Under the pieces are notes generated by a model. It was not told the DNA's origin. It did not search any database and worked only from the letters and a program-made list of their open reading frames with translations. A stretch of DNA of 64,000 bases, taken from positions 248,001 to 312,000 of the forward strand of contig JAFAEO010000073.1 of the NCBI GenBank assembly GCA_023423975.1, written 5' to 3'. The position numbers and the translations under genes are program-made. Shown piece by piece: positions 31,851-41,689 of this stretch. Source of the DNA: Pseudomonadota bacterium. GTDB lineage: Bacteria > Pseudomonadota > Gammaproteobacteria > Burkholderiales > Burkholderiaceae_B. The first letter of the stretch is position 1. Each line of letters starts with the position of its first letter.

Positions 31851-32456
31851 CTATTTTAGCATCCTTTCGACATAACGCGCAATCATATCGATTTCCAGGT
31901 TCACTTTTGTCCCTGCCTGCAGGTGTTTGAGCGTAGTTACCTGCAAGGTGTGCGGGATGATATTAATGCTGATCTCGCAGCCATCGGCATTATCCTTGAT
32001 CGAGTTGACCGTCAGGCTCACGCCATTGACTGTGACCGAGCCTTTGTAAGCCAGGTATTTTGACAGTGCTGTCGGAACCTGAATGCGTAGCTCGTGCGAT
32101 TCGCCCACCTGTTCAAAGCGCGTGACCTGCCCAATGCCATCTACGTGCCCGGAGACCAGGTGGCCGTCCAGGGAGTCGCCCATTTTGAGTGAGCGCTCCA
32201 GGTTCACTTCGCCGGCTTTGTCCAGCCCCGTGGTTTTATCCAGGCTTTCGCGCGAGACGTCGATCTGGAAAGCGCCGTCGTCCAATAACACGACGGTCAT
32301 GCAGGCGCCCTGCACGGCAATCGAGTCGCCCAGGCCGATACCAGACAGATCGAAATTGTTTGCCTCGATAGTGACATGCACGCCGTCGTCGTCGCTGTTG
32401 CCTGCCGGTTTGACCTGGCTGATGCGGCCAACGCCGCTGATAATTCCTGTGAACAT
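31851..32456 (-). CDS. ribE: Riboflavin synthase, alpha subunit
   Basis: Converts two molecules of 6,7-dimethyl-8-ribityllumazine to riboflavin. At 201 residues it has the usual length and two tandem lumazine-binding repeats: MFTGIISGVGRI at the start, then VTVNGVSLTVNSI opening the second half. GHLVSGHVDGIG is the active-site segment. The gene lies 3 bases after ribD on the same strand, so the two are an operon. Confidence 0.93.
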   Translation of the reverse strand: MFTGIISGVGRISQVKPAGNSDDDGVHVTIEANNFDLSGIGLGDSIAVQGACMTVVLLDDGAFQIDVSRESLDKTTGLDKAGEVNLERSLKMGDSLDGHLVSGHVDGIGQVTRFEQVGESHELRIQVPTALSKYLAYKGSVTVNGVSLTVNSIKDNADGCEISINIIPHTLQVTTLKHLQAGTKVNLEIDMIARYVERMLK

Positions 32457-32459
32457 TGT

Positions 32460-33596
32460 TTACTCCATGTCGGGCTTTGTGCCGCCCGATTGCAATTGTA
32501 ATTGATTCCAGCGCGTAGGCAATCTGGCCCGCAGGCGCATGTCCTTGCCGCAGGTTGCAGTATCGAAGAACTCGAAACGGTAGGCGTCGGCCAGCACATT
32601 AAACGGTGTGTGCGCAACGGCCGAGCGGGCATCGCCCAGGATTGTCGGGGCCAGGTAGACCAGCAGCTCGTCCACGCACCCGGCCTGCAGCAGCGCGCCA
32701 TTCAGACCCGGACCAGCCTCCACATGCACTTCATTGATGTCCTGCTGCCCCAACCAGGCCATCACGGCCTTCAGGTCCACATGTTTGTTTTTTTCGTTGA
32801 TGGTAATAACGCGCACATTGCGCGCGGCCAGGCGTTCGGCCTTGGCAACGTTGTATTCAGTCACGAAAATCAATACCGGGTCGCCGTCGAACAGGCGAGC
32901 GTCTTCATCAATGGCAAACTGGCTGTCAATAACGGCCCGAATGGGTTTGCGGGGAGTGTGTACATCACGCACGGTCAGTTGCGGGTCATCATCGCGCACG
33001 GTCCCCGAGCCCGTCAGGATAACGCAGGCACGAGCGCGCCAGTGGTGTCCATCGGCGCGCGCCTGACCGCCGGTAATCCATTGCGAGCGGCCATTGTTCA
33101 GGGCGACCTTGCCGTCGAGCGAGCTGGCAATTTTCATGCGAACCCAGGGGCGTTGAATGCTCATGCGCGATACGAAACCGGGGTTGATTTCCAGCGCCTG
33201 CTCAAGTCCCAGGCCAATTTCAACTGTGATTCCAGCGTCCTGCAGCTTGCCAATGCCCGCTCCGCTGACCAGCGGATTCGGGTCCCTGGCGGCAATCACA
33301 ACCCGCGCAGGTTTTACCGCGAGCAGCGCATCCACGCACGGTGGCGTGCGGCCATAGTGGCTGCAGGGCTCAAGCGTAACGTAAAAGGTTGATCCCGCCA
33401 GCGCATGCCCCTTGGCCTGTGCATCGCGGATGGCGCATACCTCGGCGTGCGGCCCGCCTGGTGGCTGGGTGGCGCCCTCGCCCAGGATCCGGCCCTGGTT
33501 GACGATCACGCAGCCTACGCGCGGATTGGGACTGGTGCTGAACATGACGCTGCGCGCCAGGGCCAGTGCCCGATCCATATAGTCCTGATCATTCAT
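32460..33596 (-). CDS. ribD: Bifunctional riboflavin biosynthesis deaminase/reductase
   Basis: Carries out the second and third steps of riboflavin synthesis. The deaminase domain (about 1-145) has the zinc motif HAEVCAIRDA and PCSHYGRTPPC. The reductase domain (about 150-375) has RPWVRMKIASSLDGKVAL and VHVEAGPGLNGALL. I chose the ATG at 33596 (MNDQDYMDRALALA), where the family normally begins; the frame upstream is open but has no family similarity. Followed by ribE and preceded by nrdR, an order common in proteobacteria. Confidence 0.93.
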   Translation of the reverse strand: MNDQDYMDRALALARSVMFSTSPNPRVGCVIVNQGRILGEGATQPPGGPHAEVCAIRDAQAKGHALAGSTFYVTLEPCSHYGRTPPCVDALLAVKPARVVIAARDPNPLVSGAGIGKLQDAGITVEIGLGLEQALEINPGFVSRMSIQRPWVRMKIASSLDGKVALNNGRSQWITGGQARADGHHWRARACVILTGSGTVRDDDPQLTVRDVHTPRKPIRAVIDSQFAIDEDARLFDGDPVLIFVTEYNVAKAERLAARNVRVITINEKNKHVDLKAVMAWLGQQDINEVHVEAGPGLNGALLQAGCVDELLVYLAPTILGDARSAVAHTPFNVLADAYRFEFFDTATCGKDMRLRARLPTRWNQLQLQSGGTKPDME

Positions 33597-33676
33597 AAAC
33601 CAATGTTCCGATGATAAAGAGTCAGCGTGCCCGCCAACACATGCCGGCGCGCGCTGCGCCACACCACAACAACCCC

Positions 33677-34174
33677 TCAGGCATTATCGACAGCATCCGG
33701 GCGGCCGCCATTATGCGGCTTGACCGGCTTTTGCATTTCCTTGATGGCGTTAACGAACTCTTCGATATCCTGAAAGCTTTTGTAGACCGAGGCAAACCTT
33801 ACATAGGCAACCTGATCCAGTTGCTTGAGCTCGCTCATAACCAACTCACCGATATAGTCGGTCGAGACTTCTTTTTCGGGATAATTGAGCAGTGATTCCT
33901 GGATGCGAGCAACCGCCCGCTCCAGCAATTCGGTACTGACCGGGCGTTTGCGCAATGCCAGACGCAAGCTGGCCTGCAACTTGGCCGGATCAAATTCCGC
34001 CCGGGTGCCATTGCGCTTGACCACGGCAGGCATGGCCAGCTCGATACGTTCGTATGTCGTGAAGCGCCGGTCACAGGAAAGGCAGCGGCGACGGCGACGA
34101 ATGGTGTCGCCCTCTTCGGATACCCGCGAGTCCATAACCTGTGTATCGTGGTGTGAACAAAACGGGCATTTCAT
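33677..34174 (-). CDS. nrdR: Transcriptional repressor NrdR
   Basis: Represses ribonucleotide reductase genes in response to ATP/dATP. 165 residues: zinc ribbon CPFCSHHDTQVMDS...RRRCLSCDRRF (residues 3-40), then an ATP-cone domain (about 46-136, VVKRNGTRAEFDPAKLQASL). The C-terminal 30 residues are variable. It sits between glyA (upstream, 55 bases) and ribD, the usual neighbourhood. Confidence 0.95.
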   Translation of the reverse strand: MKCPFCSHHDTQVMDSRVSEEGDTIRRRRRCLSCDRRFTTYERIELAMPAVVKRNGTRAEFDPAKLQASLRLALRKRPVSTELLERAVARIQESLLNYPEKEVSTDYIGELVMSELKQLDQVAYVRFASVYKSFQDIEEFVNAIKEMQKPVKPHNGGRPDAVDNA

Positions 34175-34229
34175 CTTGCTAAAGTCCTGTGCCGGGCAAT
34201 TAAGTTATTGCGTTGTGATAATGCGCGGT

Positions 34230-35474
34230 TTATTTGTAAACCGGGAAGCGCGCTGTAAGTTCATTTACTTTAGCACGAACAGCAGCGATGTTTGCCTCAT
34301 CATCCGGGTTATCCAGCACATCGGCAATCAGGTTCGCAGTTAGTTCAGCCTCGGCCTCGGTAAAACCACGGGTGGTCATGGCCGGGGTGCCCAGGCGGAT
34401 GCCGCTGGTCACGAACGGTTTTTCCGGATCGTTCGGAATCGCGTTCTTGTTGACGGTGATATGCGCATCACCCAGGCGGGCCTCGGCGACCTTGCCGGTA
34501 ATGCCCTTAGCGCGCAAGTCCACCAGCATAACGTGGCTTTCGGTCTTGCCGGAAACGATACGCAAGCCGCGCTTGACCAGCGTATCGGCCAGCACCTTGG
34601 CATTGGCCACGACCTGTTTTGCATAGTCGGCAAATTCGGGGCTGAGCGCCTCTTTGAAAGCCACGGCTTTGCCGGCGATGACATGCATGAGCGGGCCGCC
34701 CTGAATGCCAGGAAAAATGGCGGAGTTGATGATTTTTTCGTGCTCTGCCTTCATCATGATCACGCCACCGCGCGGGCCGCGCAAAGATTTGTGCGTAGTT
34801 GACGTGACAAAATCGGCATGAGGAACCGGGTTCGGGTACTGACCACCGGCAACCAGGCCTGCATAGTGCGCGATGTCGACCATCAGGTAAGCGCCATTGT
34901 CATGGGCAATTTTGGCCATGCGTTCGAAGTCAATTGTCAGGGAGTACGCAGAGGCGCCAGCCACAATCATTTTGGGCTTGTGCTCTTTGGCCAGTTGCTC
35001 AACCTGTTCGTAGTTCAGTACTTCGTTTTCGTCCAGGCCGTAAGGGATGAAGTTGTACAGCTTGCCCGATGCGTTGACCGATGCGCCATGCGTCAGGTGA
35101 CCGCCCTCTGCCAGGCTCATGCCCAGCACGGTGTCGCCGGGCTTGAGCACCGCCATGTACACGCCCTGATTGGCCTGTGAGCCGGAGTTCGGCTGCACGT
35201 TGGCCGCTTCGGCGCCAAACAGTTCTTTCAGGCGGCCGATAGCCAGCTCTTCAGCGATATCGACAAATTCGCAGCCACCGTAGTAGCGCTTGCCAGGATA
35301 ACCTTCGGCGTACTTGTTGGTCAGCTGCGTGCCCTGCGCCTGCATGACTGCCGGGCTGGTGTAGTTTTCAGAAGCAATCAGTTCGATGTGCTGCTCCTGA
35401 CGGGTATTTTCTTGTTGGATGGCACTCCAGAGTTCAGGATCTACCTTGTCAAGAGTTAGCGAGCGGTCAAACAT
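34230..35474 (-). CDS. glyA: Serine hydroxymethyltransferase
   Basis: PLP enzyme that interconverts serine and glycine and charges tetrahydrofolate. 414 residues, full length. The PLP lysine is in TSTTHKSLRGPRGG (about residue 230), and NVQPNSGSQANQGVY and YPGKRYYGGCEFVD are classic landmarks. The nrdR-ribD-ribE genes follow it on the same strand and may be partly co-transcribed. Confidence 0.96.
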   Translation of the reverse strand: MFDRSLTLDKVDPELWSAIQQENTRQEQHIELIASENYTSPAVMQAQGTQLTNKYAEGYPGKRYYGGCEFVDIAEELAIGRLKELFGAEAANVQPNSGSQANQGVYMAVLKPGDTVLGMSLAEGGHLTHGASVNASGKLYNFIPYGLDENEVLNYEQVEQLAKEHKPKMIVAGASAYSLTIDFERMAKIAHDNGAYLMVDIAHYAGLVAGGQYPNPVPHADFVTSTTHKSLRGPRGGVIMMKAEHEKIINSAIFPGIQGGPLMHVIAGKAVAFKEALSPEFADYAKQVVANAKVLADTLVKRGLRIVSGKTESHVMLVDLRAKGITGKVAEARLGDAHITVNKNAIPNDPEKPFVTSGIRLGTPAMTTRGFTEAEAELTANLIADVLDNPDDEANIAAVRAKVNELTARFPVYK

Positions 35475-35510
35475 AACGTGTCCTATATAAAGCGGGTAAT
35501 TGGATAAAAT

Positions 35511-36140
35511 TCAAAAGGAAACTTTTGGGTTCAGCGAATACAGACCCATGATCGTGGCCTGGTCCAGCACATGAGGTGCGATGGCCTCGGCCACGTCGGC
35601 GCAGGTAAAGCTGCCGGTCAATGGCAAGGTATCGATATCCAGCGCATAAACCGTAAAATAATAGCGGTGCACCAGCGCATCATTAAAAGGCGGGCATGGG
35701 CCGTCATAGCCAAAGTAATCGCCTTTCATATCATGATCGCTGGCAAACCAGTTGGTAAAGTCGTTAATACCCTGGCGCATGTCCTTGGCGGCCAGCGGGC
35801 CGCTTTTTCCCTTGGGCGTCACGCCGTTGGAAAACTCGCCTTCTGCAATCTCGGTAATGTTAGCCGGGATATCCACCAGTGCCCAATGATAGAAATCAAC
35901 GCGGGGCAGACTGGCCGGCACTTCACGGTCGTCCTGATTGACGTCATCGGGCTTGCTGGGCACGTCTTTGTCTACGCATAGGACAACGAATGAACGCGTA
36001 CCTTCAGGTGCATCGGTCCAGGCCAGATGTGGGTTTTTGTTGTCCGACAGAATCATGTGCGCCTGCGCATCCGGTTTGGCGAAGGCATTGACCGGCCCGA
36101 TTGCTTTTTCGTGTTCAAATGACTGGCTGCTGATTTTCAT
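35511..36140 (-). CDS. YbhB/YbcL family phosphatidylethanolamine-binding-like protein
   Basis: 209 residues from the ATG at 36140, which has GAAGGGGATGTC just upstream; the longer open frame lacks a ribosome binding site. NKNPHLAWTDAPEGTRSFVV, DFYHWALVDIPANITEIAEG and GPCPPFNDALVHRYYFTVYA are the PEBP landmarks, including the D-P-D-x-P/G-P-x-P and G-x-H-R pocket. A cytoplasmic protein, no signal peptide, function unclear. The gene ends 36 bases upstream of glyA. Confidence 0.85.
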   Translation of the reverse strand: MKISSQSFEHEKAIGPVNAFAKPDAQAHMILSDNKNPHLAWTDAPEGTRSFVVLCVDKDVPSKPDDVNQDDREVPASLPRVDFYHWALVDIPANITEIAEGEFSNGVTPKGKSGPLAAKDMRQGINDFTNWFASDHDMKGDYFGYDGPCPPFNDALVHRYYFTVYALDIDTLPLTGSFTCADVAEAIAPHVLDQATIMGLYSLNPKVSF

Positions 36141-36289
36141 GACATCCCCTTCAATACAATAAAAACAGATCAAAATGCGCTTGTGGCGCGGACGAACGCC
36201 AGGCAAGAAACGACATTGCCTGCTGTTCCTTTATCGCCTGAAAAACCGCGGTCTGCCGTGCTCACAGGGCGGGCAGACAGGGTTTGGCA

Positions 36290-37519
36290 TCAGGCGCTGA
36301 CGGTGACCCGGGCGAACTTGCGTTTGCCTACCTGGACCACATAGGTGCCGGCCGCCAGCTGCAGATTCTTGTCTTCCACACGCTGGGAGTCAACCCGCAC
36401 CCCACCCTGCTGTACATTGCGCCCCGCCTCTGTACCGGAGCTGGCCAGACCGGCTTCTTTCAGTACCCGCAGAATACCAAGCGGGCCCGGCCCAAGATTG
36501 ATTTCTGGCATTTCTTCCGGAATAACGCCATCGCGAAAGCGCGCTTCGAAATTGGCCAGCGCATTGCTGGCGTCTGCAGATGAGTGAAAGCGCGTAATGA
36601 TTTCCTGCGCCAGCTCCACCTTCACATCGCGCGGGTTCCTGCCCTCTTTGACCTGTTGCGCAAGTGTAGCAATGTCCTGCAGCGACTTGAATGAAAGTAA
36701 TTCATAATAACGCCACATTAATGTATCGGAGATGGACATGAGCTTGCCGAACATGGAGTCAGGCGTTTCCGTAATACCAATGTAATTGTGCTTGGACTTG
36801 GACATTTTTTCGACACCGTCCAGGCCTTCGAGCAAGGGCATCGTCAGAATGCATTGAGCCGGCTGGCCATATTCCTTTTGCAATTCACGGCCCACCAGCA
36901 GATTGAACTTCTGGTCTGTTCCGCCCAATTCCAGGTCTGCCTTGAGCGCGACCGAATCATAGCCCTGCATAAGCGGATACAGAAATTCATGAACAGAAAT
37001 GGGAATGCCGCCCTTGAAGCGCTTGGTGAAGTCATCGCGTTCCATCATTCGGGCAACCGTGTAGCGGGAAGCCAGTTGGATCAAGCCGCGCGCGCCCAGT
37101 GGATCGCACCACTCAGAGTTGTAGCGCACTTCAGTACGTGACGGGTCCAGCACCTTGCTGGCCTGCTCATAATAGGTTTTGGCATTAACTTCAATCTGCT
37201 CGCGCGTGAGCGGCGGTCGGGTCGCATTGCGCCCGCTGGGGTCGCCGATCATGGAGGTGAAGTCGCCGATCAGAAAAATAACGTTGTGCCCCATATCCTG
37301 AAGCTGGCGCATTTTATTGAGCACCACGGTATGCCCTAAGTGAATATCGGGAGCGGTGGGATCCAGGCCCAGCTTGATACGCAGCGGCGTGCCAGTGTTA
37401 CGGCTGTTTTGCAGCTTGACCGCAAATTCAGACTGAACCAGCAGCTCGTCGCAGCCGCGCAGCACGGTTTGCAGGTCGTTTTCCACTTCCGGACTAAGGG
37501 GTATTTCGGGTGTTGACAT
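36290..37519 (-). CDS. tyrS: Tyrosyl-tRNA synthetase
   Basis: 409 residues from the ATG at 37519 (MSTPEIPLSPEVENDLQTVL). Class I signatures: HLGH (PDIHLGHTVVLNKM, about residue 55) and KMSKS (about 240). The C-terminal S4 RNA-binding domain (NVQQGGVRVDSQRVEDKNLQ) covers the last 65 residues. The frame is open 95 codons further upstream, but that part overlaps anmK on the other strand and has no family match. Divergent from anmK. Confidence 0.95.
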   Translation of the reverse strand: MSTPEIPLSPEVENDLQTVLRGCDELLVQSEFAVKLQNSRNTGTPLRIKLGLDPTAPDIHLGHTVVLNKMRQLQDMGHNVIFLIGDFTSMIGDPSGRNATRPPLTREQIEVNAKTYYEQASKVLDPSRTEVRYNSEWCDPLGARGLIQLASRYTVARMMERDDFTKRFKGGIPISVHEFLYPLMQGYDSVALKADLELGGTDQKFNLLVGRELQKEYGQPAQCILTMPLLEGLDGVEKMSKSKHNYIGITETPDSMFGKLMSISDTLMWRYYELLSFKSLQDIATLAQQVKEGRNPRDVKVELAQEIITRFHSSADASNALANFEARFRDGVIPEEMPEINLGPGPLGILRVLKEAGLASSGTEAGRNVQQGGVRVDSQRVEDKNLQLAAGTYVVQVGKRKFARVTVSA

Positions 37520-37642
37520 AAATTTTCTGATTCCTGGGCGCGGGCAGATGGGTAAAGGAAGGACATTGGCAACAAAACCAAGCCGATAAACGCCCTTTTG
37601 CGCATATTTCAATGTTAAATTATACCCTTTTCGGCCAGGCAG

Positions 37643-38764
37643 ATGCTCATGACCCAAGCGCAGGAACCCCGCTATTTGATCGGCTTGATGTCCGGCACCA
37701 GCACCGATGGCGCCGACGGTGTGCTGGCTGCTTTCTCCGGCACCGACCGGCCGCAAATCGTAGCGTTTGCCTCGCGTCCCATGCCAACCGCACTCAGAGC
37801 CCAATTGCTGGACTTAAATCGTGCCGGCAACAACGAGCTGGAGCGCGCCGGCCTTGCCAGTTGCCAGGTGGCCGACTTGTATGCCCAGGTGGTGGCCGAT
37901 TTGCTGGCGCAGGCGAACCTGCCCGCCAGCCGGATCGCAGCCATCGGCGCTCACGGGCAAACCGTCAGACATCGCCCCGAACTGGGCTTCACTATGCAGC
38001 TCAATGCCCCCGCCCGCCTGGCAGAAAATACCCGCATTGCGGTCGTGGCCGATTTTCGCAGCCGCGATGTGGCCGCTGGGGGTCAGGGCGCGCCCCTGGT
38101 GCCTGCCTTTCACGAGGCAATTTTTGCCGGCGAGCAGACGGTCACTGTCCTGAACCTGGGAGGCATTGCAAATATCAGTATTCTGCGCCCCGGGCAGGAT
38201 GTGACCGGCTTTGATACCGGGCCGGCCAATGTGTTGCTGGATATGTGGTGTCTGGCCCATACTGGCGAATCTTACGACAAGGACGGCGCATGGTCGGCCG
38301 GCGGCACCGTGCACCAACCCCTACTTGATGCGCTTATTGAAAGCGAACCCTGGCTGGCATTGCCACCACCCAAATCCACTGGACGGGATCTTTTCAATCA
38401 CACCTGGCTGCAAACGCGGCTTGCCGGCTTTGAGGCCCTTGCACCGCAAGATGTGCAGGCGACATTGCGCGCCTTTACGGCGCAAACTGTGGCTCAGGCC
38501 ATCCGCCGCCATGCTGCCGATAGCCAGACGCTGATAGTATGCGGAGGTGGAACCGGTAACCGGGCCCTGCTGGAAGATCTGCAGTCCCGCCTGCCTGGCG
38601 TACAACTGAGCACCAGCGATGCGCATGGAATTGCCTCGCAATCGATGGAGGCGCTGGCCTTTGCCTGGCTGGCCCATGCCTTTCTGTCCGGCCACCCCGC
38701 CGGCACGCCGTCGGTGACCGGCGCACGCAGAAAAACCATACTGGGCTGCCTGTACCCGGCGTAG
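37643..38764 (+). CDS. anmK: Anhydro-N-acetylmuramic acid kinase
   Basis: Recycles cell-wall anhydroMurNAc by cleaving the anhydro ring and phosphorylating it to MurNAc-6-phosphate. 373 residues. LIGLMSGTSTDGADGVL is the nucleotide-binding start; GAHGQTVRHRP, LNLGGIANISIL, GFDTGPANVLLD and IVCGGGTGNRALL follow in the family order. Divergent from tyrS (124-base gap) and closed by a hairpin terminator. Confidence 0.93.
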   Translation: MLMTQAQEPRYLIGLMSGTSTDGADGVLAAFSGTDRPQIVAFASRPMPTALRAQLLDLNRAGNNELERAGLASCQVADLYAQVVADLLAQANLPASRIAAIGAHGQTVRHRPELGFTMQLNAPARLAENTRIAVVADFRSRDVAAGGQGAPLVPAFHEAIFAGEQTVTVLNLGGIANISILRPGQDVTGFDTGPANVLLDMWCLAHTGESYDKDGAWSAGGTVHQPLLDALIESEPWLALPPPKSTGRDLFNHTWLQTRLAGFEALAPQDVQATLRAFTAQTVAQAIRRHAADSQTLIVCGGGTGNRALLEDLQSRLPGVQLSTSDAHGIASQSMEALAFAWLAHAFLSGHPAGTPSVTGARRKTILGCLYPA

Positions 38765-38813
38765 AGGTCGATCCTCAAAGATCGATCAAAAGGCCTGATT
38801 ACTACAAGCCCAA

Positions 38814-38853
38814 TAAAAAATCCGGCATCCCAAATAAGGGGGCCGGATTTTTC
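38814..38853 (+). terminator. Terminator after anmK
   Basis: AAAAAATCCGGC and GCCGGATTTTT arms with a 16-base loop, 50 bases after the anmK stop. The A and T runs would let it work both ways, serving convergent erpA as well. Confidence 0.8.
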
Positions 38854-38972
38854 TGACTGGTGCCGTGCGAGGAAATGTATAACGGGTACCGTTAAGGAAA
38901 GCCTTTAAACACTGCCATTAAGGGGATACTTGCCGCCCCTTTTCCAAACACCGCGCAATCATGCATTCGCGC

Positions 38973-39341
38973 TTAAACCGAGAACGAAGAGCCGCAGCCG
39001 CAGGTTGTGGTCGCATTCGGGTTACGGATCACAAATTGTGAGCCCTCGATATCTTCCTTGTAATCGATCTCTGCGCCAACCAGATACTGAAAGCTCATGG
39101 GATCAACCAGTAGTTGCACGCCGTTTTTATCGATTGTGGTATCGTCTTCGTTGATCACTTCGTCAAACGTGAAGCCATACTGGAAACCGGAACAGCCGCC
39201 GCCCTGCACGAACACGCGCAGTTTGAGTTCGGGGTTACCTTCCTCGATAAGCAGGTCCTTGACCTTAGTGGCCGCCGCTTCAGTAAAAAGCAACGGAGTG
39301 GGAGGGGCTTGCAGATCGACAGATTCGAGAACAGTACTCAT
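38973..39341 (-). CDS. erpA: Iron-sulfur cluster insertion protein ErpA
   Basis: A-type Fe-S carrier of 122 residues. The three cluster-binding cysteines are in GGCSGFQYGF (one) and TTCGCGSSFSV (two, at the C-terminus). The N-terminal 15 residues are variable, as usual. Convergent with anmK and downstream of the DUF6776 gene. Confidence 0.93.
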   Translation of the reverse strand: MSTVLESVDLQAPPTPLLFTEAAATKVKDLLIEEGNPELKLRVFVQGGGCSGFQYGFTFDEVINEDDTTIDKNGVQLLVDPMSFQYLVGAEIDYKEDIEGSQFVIRNPNATTTCGCGSSFSV

Positions 39342-39403
39342 TTTTAGACTCCTGGTGGGATACAGCCACCGTTAGCAGAAATTCATTTTACCATATGGTG
39401 CAA

Positions 39404-40120
39404 TCAGGGAGACAATTCAGTCGTGCGCGACGCACGCACTGTCTTACCTTCGAGCACACGCATGGTGATTTTTTGGGGAACGAATCCCTCTGGGAACATC
39501 AATAGACCCTGGATTCGCTGAATGGTTTCAAAATCCAGATTTAATATGGGGGCCGGGGCCTGTTTTTTCAAGTCAGTAACCGCTGGAATGCTGTCCGAGC
39601 CCGTACTGGCGTGCTCAACCGTATCGGGAATCAGATCCACGGTGGCGGCCTCACCCTTTAAGGTGCCGGTTGCCGTAAATTTGAGCTCGCCCTTAAAGAC
39701 CGTACCGGCCTGGGCCTGCCGGGACACCAGCACCTTGAAGCGGACACGCCGCCCTTCCACAACAGCATCGAAGCCGCGCACACTGATCGCGCCCTGGGGA
39801 CCCGCCGGTAACAGCTCATCATAAAAAGACAATTGTTCGGAGGTGCGCGCCAGGTCGTCCTGCAGTTTTTTGACCTGGCTTTCGTACTCCGCAATTGTCG
39901 CACGGTCCATGGTCATCTGGGTCTCGGAAATATCCAGGCGACTTTGCAGCTCCGTCATCTTGATTTTTTCCTGCATCAGCGCATGAGACAATTGCTCGGC
40001 AAGCTCGGTCTTCTGACTGAACATTTCACGCTGCATCATATTATGCGTGTAATAATACGCAGCGCTACCTCCCAACGTGACGCCGACCAGAAACAGAAAA
40101 CCGCGTGCGATCATGGACAT
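39404..40120 (-). CDS. DUF6776-type membrane-anchored coiled-coil protein
   Basis: 238 residues: one N-terminal membrane helix (residues 5-24, ARGFLFLVGVTLGGSAAYYY), a coiled coil (about 30-100, EKIKMTELQSRLDISETQMT), then a beta-rich periplasmic domain (FDAVVEGRRVRFKVLVS, GELKFTATGTLKGE). Such proteins lie between argC and erpA in many Burkholderiales. Function unknown; an envelope role is likely from the topology. Confidence 0.8.
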   Translation of the reverse strand: MSMIARGFLFLVGVTLGGSAAYYYTHNMMQREMFSQKTELAEQLSHALMQEKIKMTELQSRLDISETQMTMDRATIAEYESQVKKLQDDLARTSEQLSFYDELLPAGPQGAISVRGFDAVVEGRRVRFKVLVSRQAQAGTVFKGELKFTATGTLKGEAATVDLIPDTVEHASTGSDSIPAVTDLKKQAPAPILNLDFETIQRIQGLLMFPEGFVPQKITMRVLEGKTVRASRTTELSP

Positions 40121-40130
40121 ATCAGTCAGA

Positions 40131-41186
40131 TCAGGGAAGAATGGCCACGCCGCCCAGACCCGCCTGTTCAGGCAAACCGAAAAGCAAATTCATATTCTGC
40201 ACGGCCTGACCGGCGGCGCCCTTGACCAGATTATCCTGAACCACGATGATAATAAGCTGATTGCCATTGTCCGGGCGGCTCACGGCAATGCGCAAGGTGT
40301 TTGAAGCCCGCACCGATCTGGTTTCGGGCTGACTGCCTGCCGGCATCACATCCACGAACTGTTCGTTAGCGTAGCGGCTTTCGTACAGAGCCTGGAAATC
40401 CGTATCCAGCGCATCATCCTTGATTGTGACGTAAATGGTGGACAACATGCCGCGAATCATCGGCACCAGATGGGGAACGAAAGTAAGCGTGACCGCTTCG
40501 CCTGCCAGTGCTGTAAGCTGCTCGGTGATTTCCGGGTGATGTCTGTGCCCGGCCACTCCGTATGCCTTGAAGTTGTCGCCCGCTTCAGAATACAGGGTGC
40601 TCACTTCGGCCTTGCGCCCGGCACCCGAGACACCTGATTTGCAATCGGCAATGATATTGCCGGTATGCACCAGTTTTTTCTCCAGCAACGGCGCCAGCCC
40701 CAGGATGACCGTGGTGGGATAGCAACCCGGGTTGCCGATCACGTTCGCGCCGGCAATATTTTCCCGATTCAATTCAACCAGCCCATAGGCGCTTTCCCGC
40801 AGGATATCCGGGCAGCTATGGGGCATTTTGTACCATTTTTCAAATACAGCCGTATCCTGCAGGCGAAAATCTGCGGCAAGATCAATGACTTTGACGCCGG
40901 CATCGATAAGCTCGCGCGCCTGCGCCATGGCCACGCCATGGGGCGTCGCAAAAAACACCACGTCACACTCGGTCAGGGCCGCATTTTCAGGCGTTGAAAA
41001 AGCCAGGTCCACATGGCCGCGCAGATTGGGAAACATAGCCGAAACCGGCATGCCTTCTTCTTTGCGCGAGGTAATGGCGTGCAACCGGACATTCGGATGC
41101 GCAGACAGCAGACGCAACAGCTCCACCCCGGTGTAACCTGTACCACCAACAATACCGACCTTGACAGATGAAGAGGAAGAAGCCAT
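40131..41186 (-). CDS. argC: N-acetyl-gamma-glutamyl-phosphate reductase
   Basis: Third step of arginine synthesis, NADPH-dependent. 351 residues from the ATG at 41186 (MASSSSSVKVGIVGGTGYTG, the dinucleotide-binding start). The catalytic Cys is in GNPGCYPTTVIL (about 150), and GVAGHRHHPEI holds the active-site His. The type 1 long form. A second ATG 15 bases upstream is possible. Confidence 0.94.
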   Translation of the reverse strand: MASSSSSVKVGIVGGTGYTGVELLRLLSAHPNVRLHAITSRKEEGMPVSAMFPNLRGHVDLAFSTPENAALTECDVVFFATPHGVAMAQARELIDAGVKVIDLAADFRLQDTAVFEKWYKMPHSCPDILRESAYGLVELNRENIAGANVIGNPGCYPTTVILGLAPLLEKKLVHTGNIIADCKSGVSGAGRKAEVSTLYSEAGDNFKAYGVAGHRHHPEITEQLTALAGEAVTLTFVPHLVPMIRGMLSTIYVTIKDDALDTDFQALYESRYANEQFVDVMPAGSQPETRSVRASNTLRIAVSRPDNGNQLIIIVVQDNLVKGAAGQAVQNMNLLFGLPEQAGLGGVAILP

Positions 41187-41244
41187 TGTGTTTGTTTCCA
41201 TTCAATTATTGAGCGCAGAAAACTATTATAAAGAATCCAAAAGA

Positions 41245-41270
41245 AAAAGGCCGCAAAAGCGGCCTTTTCG
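41245..41270 (-). terminator. Terminator after rpsI
   Basis: AAAGGCCGC and GCGGCCTTT arms with a four-base loop. On the minus strand it is followed by TTTTTC, so it ends the rplM-rpsI transcript. Confidence 0.85.
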
Positions 41271-41287
41271 ACATGTCGCGAAACAAA

Positions 41288-41680
41288 TTAGCGTTTGCTG
41301 AACTGCTTCCGACGACGCGCCTTGTGGAAACCCACTTTCTTACGTTCAACTTCACGGGCGTCACGTGTTACAAAGCCGGCTTTTGACAGCGCGGGTTTGA
41401 GTGTGGCGTCATAGTCGATGAGCGCACGAGTAATACCGTGACGCACCGCACCAGCCTGGCCGCTTTCGCCGCCGCCGTGTACATTGATATGAAAATCAAA
41501 AGATTCAACCATCTCTGTGAGCACCAGGGGCTGGCGAACAACCATGCGACCTGTTTCACGAGCGAAATACTGGTCAACAGGCTTACCGTTGACAACAATA
41601 TTACCTGTACCTTTTTTCAGAAACACACGGGCAACTGACGTTTTACGACGGCCCGTTCCATAATTCCAATTACCGATCAT
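41288..41680 (-). CDS. rpsI: 30S ribosomal protein S9
   Basis: 130 residues with the family start NYGTGRRKTSVARVFLKKGT and the invariant C-terminal basic tail KKVGFHKARRRKQFSKR, which reaches the P-site tRNA. Follows rplM by 9 bases, the universal pair. Confidence 0.97.
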   Translation of the reverse strand: MIGNWNYGTGRRKTSVARVFLKKGTGNIVVNGKPVDQYFARETGRMVVRQPLVLTEMVESFDFHINVHGGGESGQAGAVRHGITRALIDYDATLKPALSKAGFVTRDAREVERKKVGFHKARRRKQFSKR

Positions 41681-41689
41681 GATTTATCC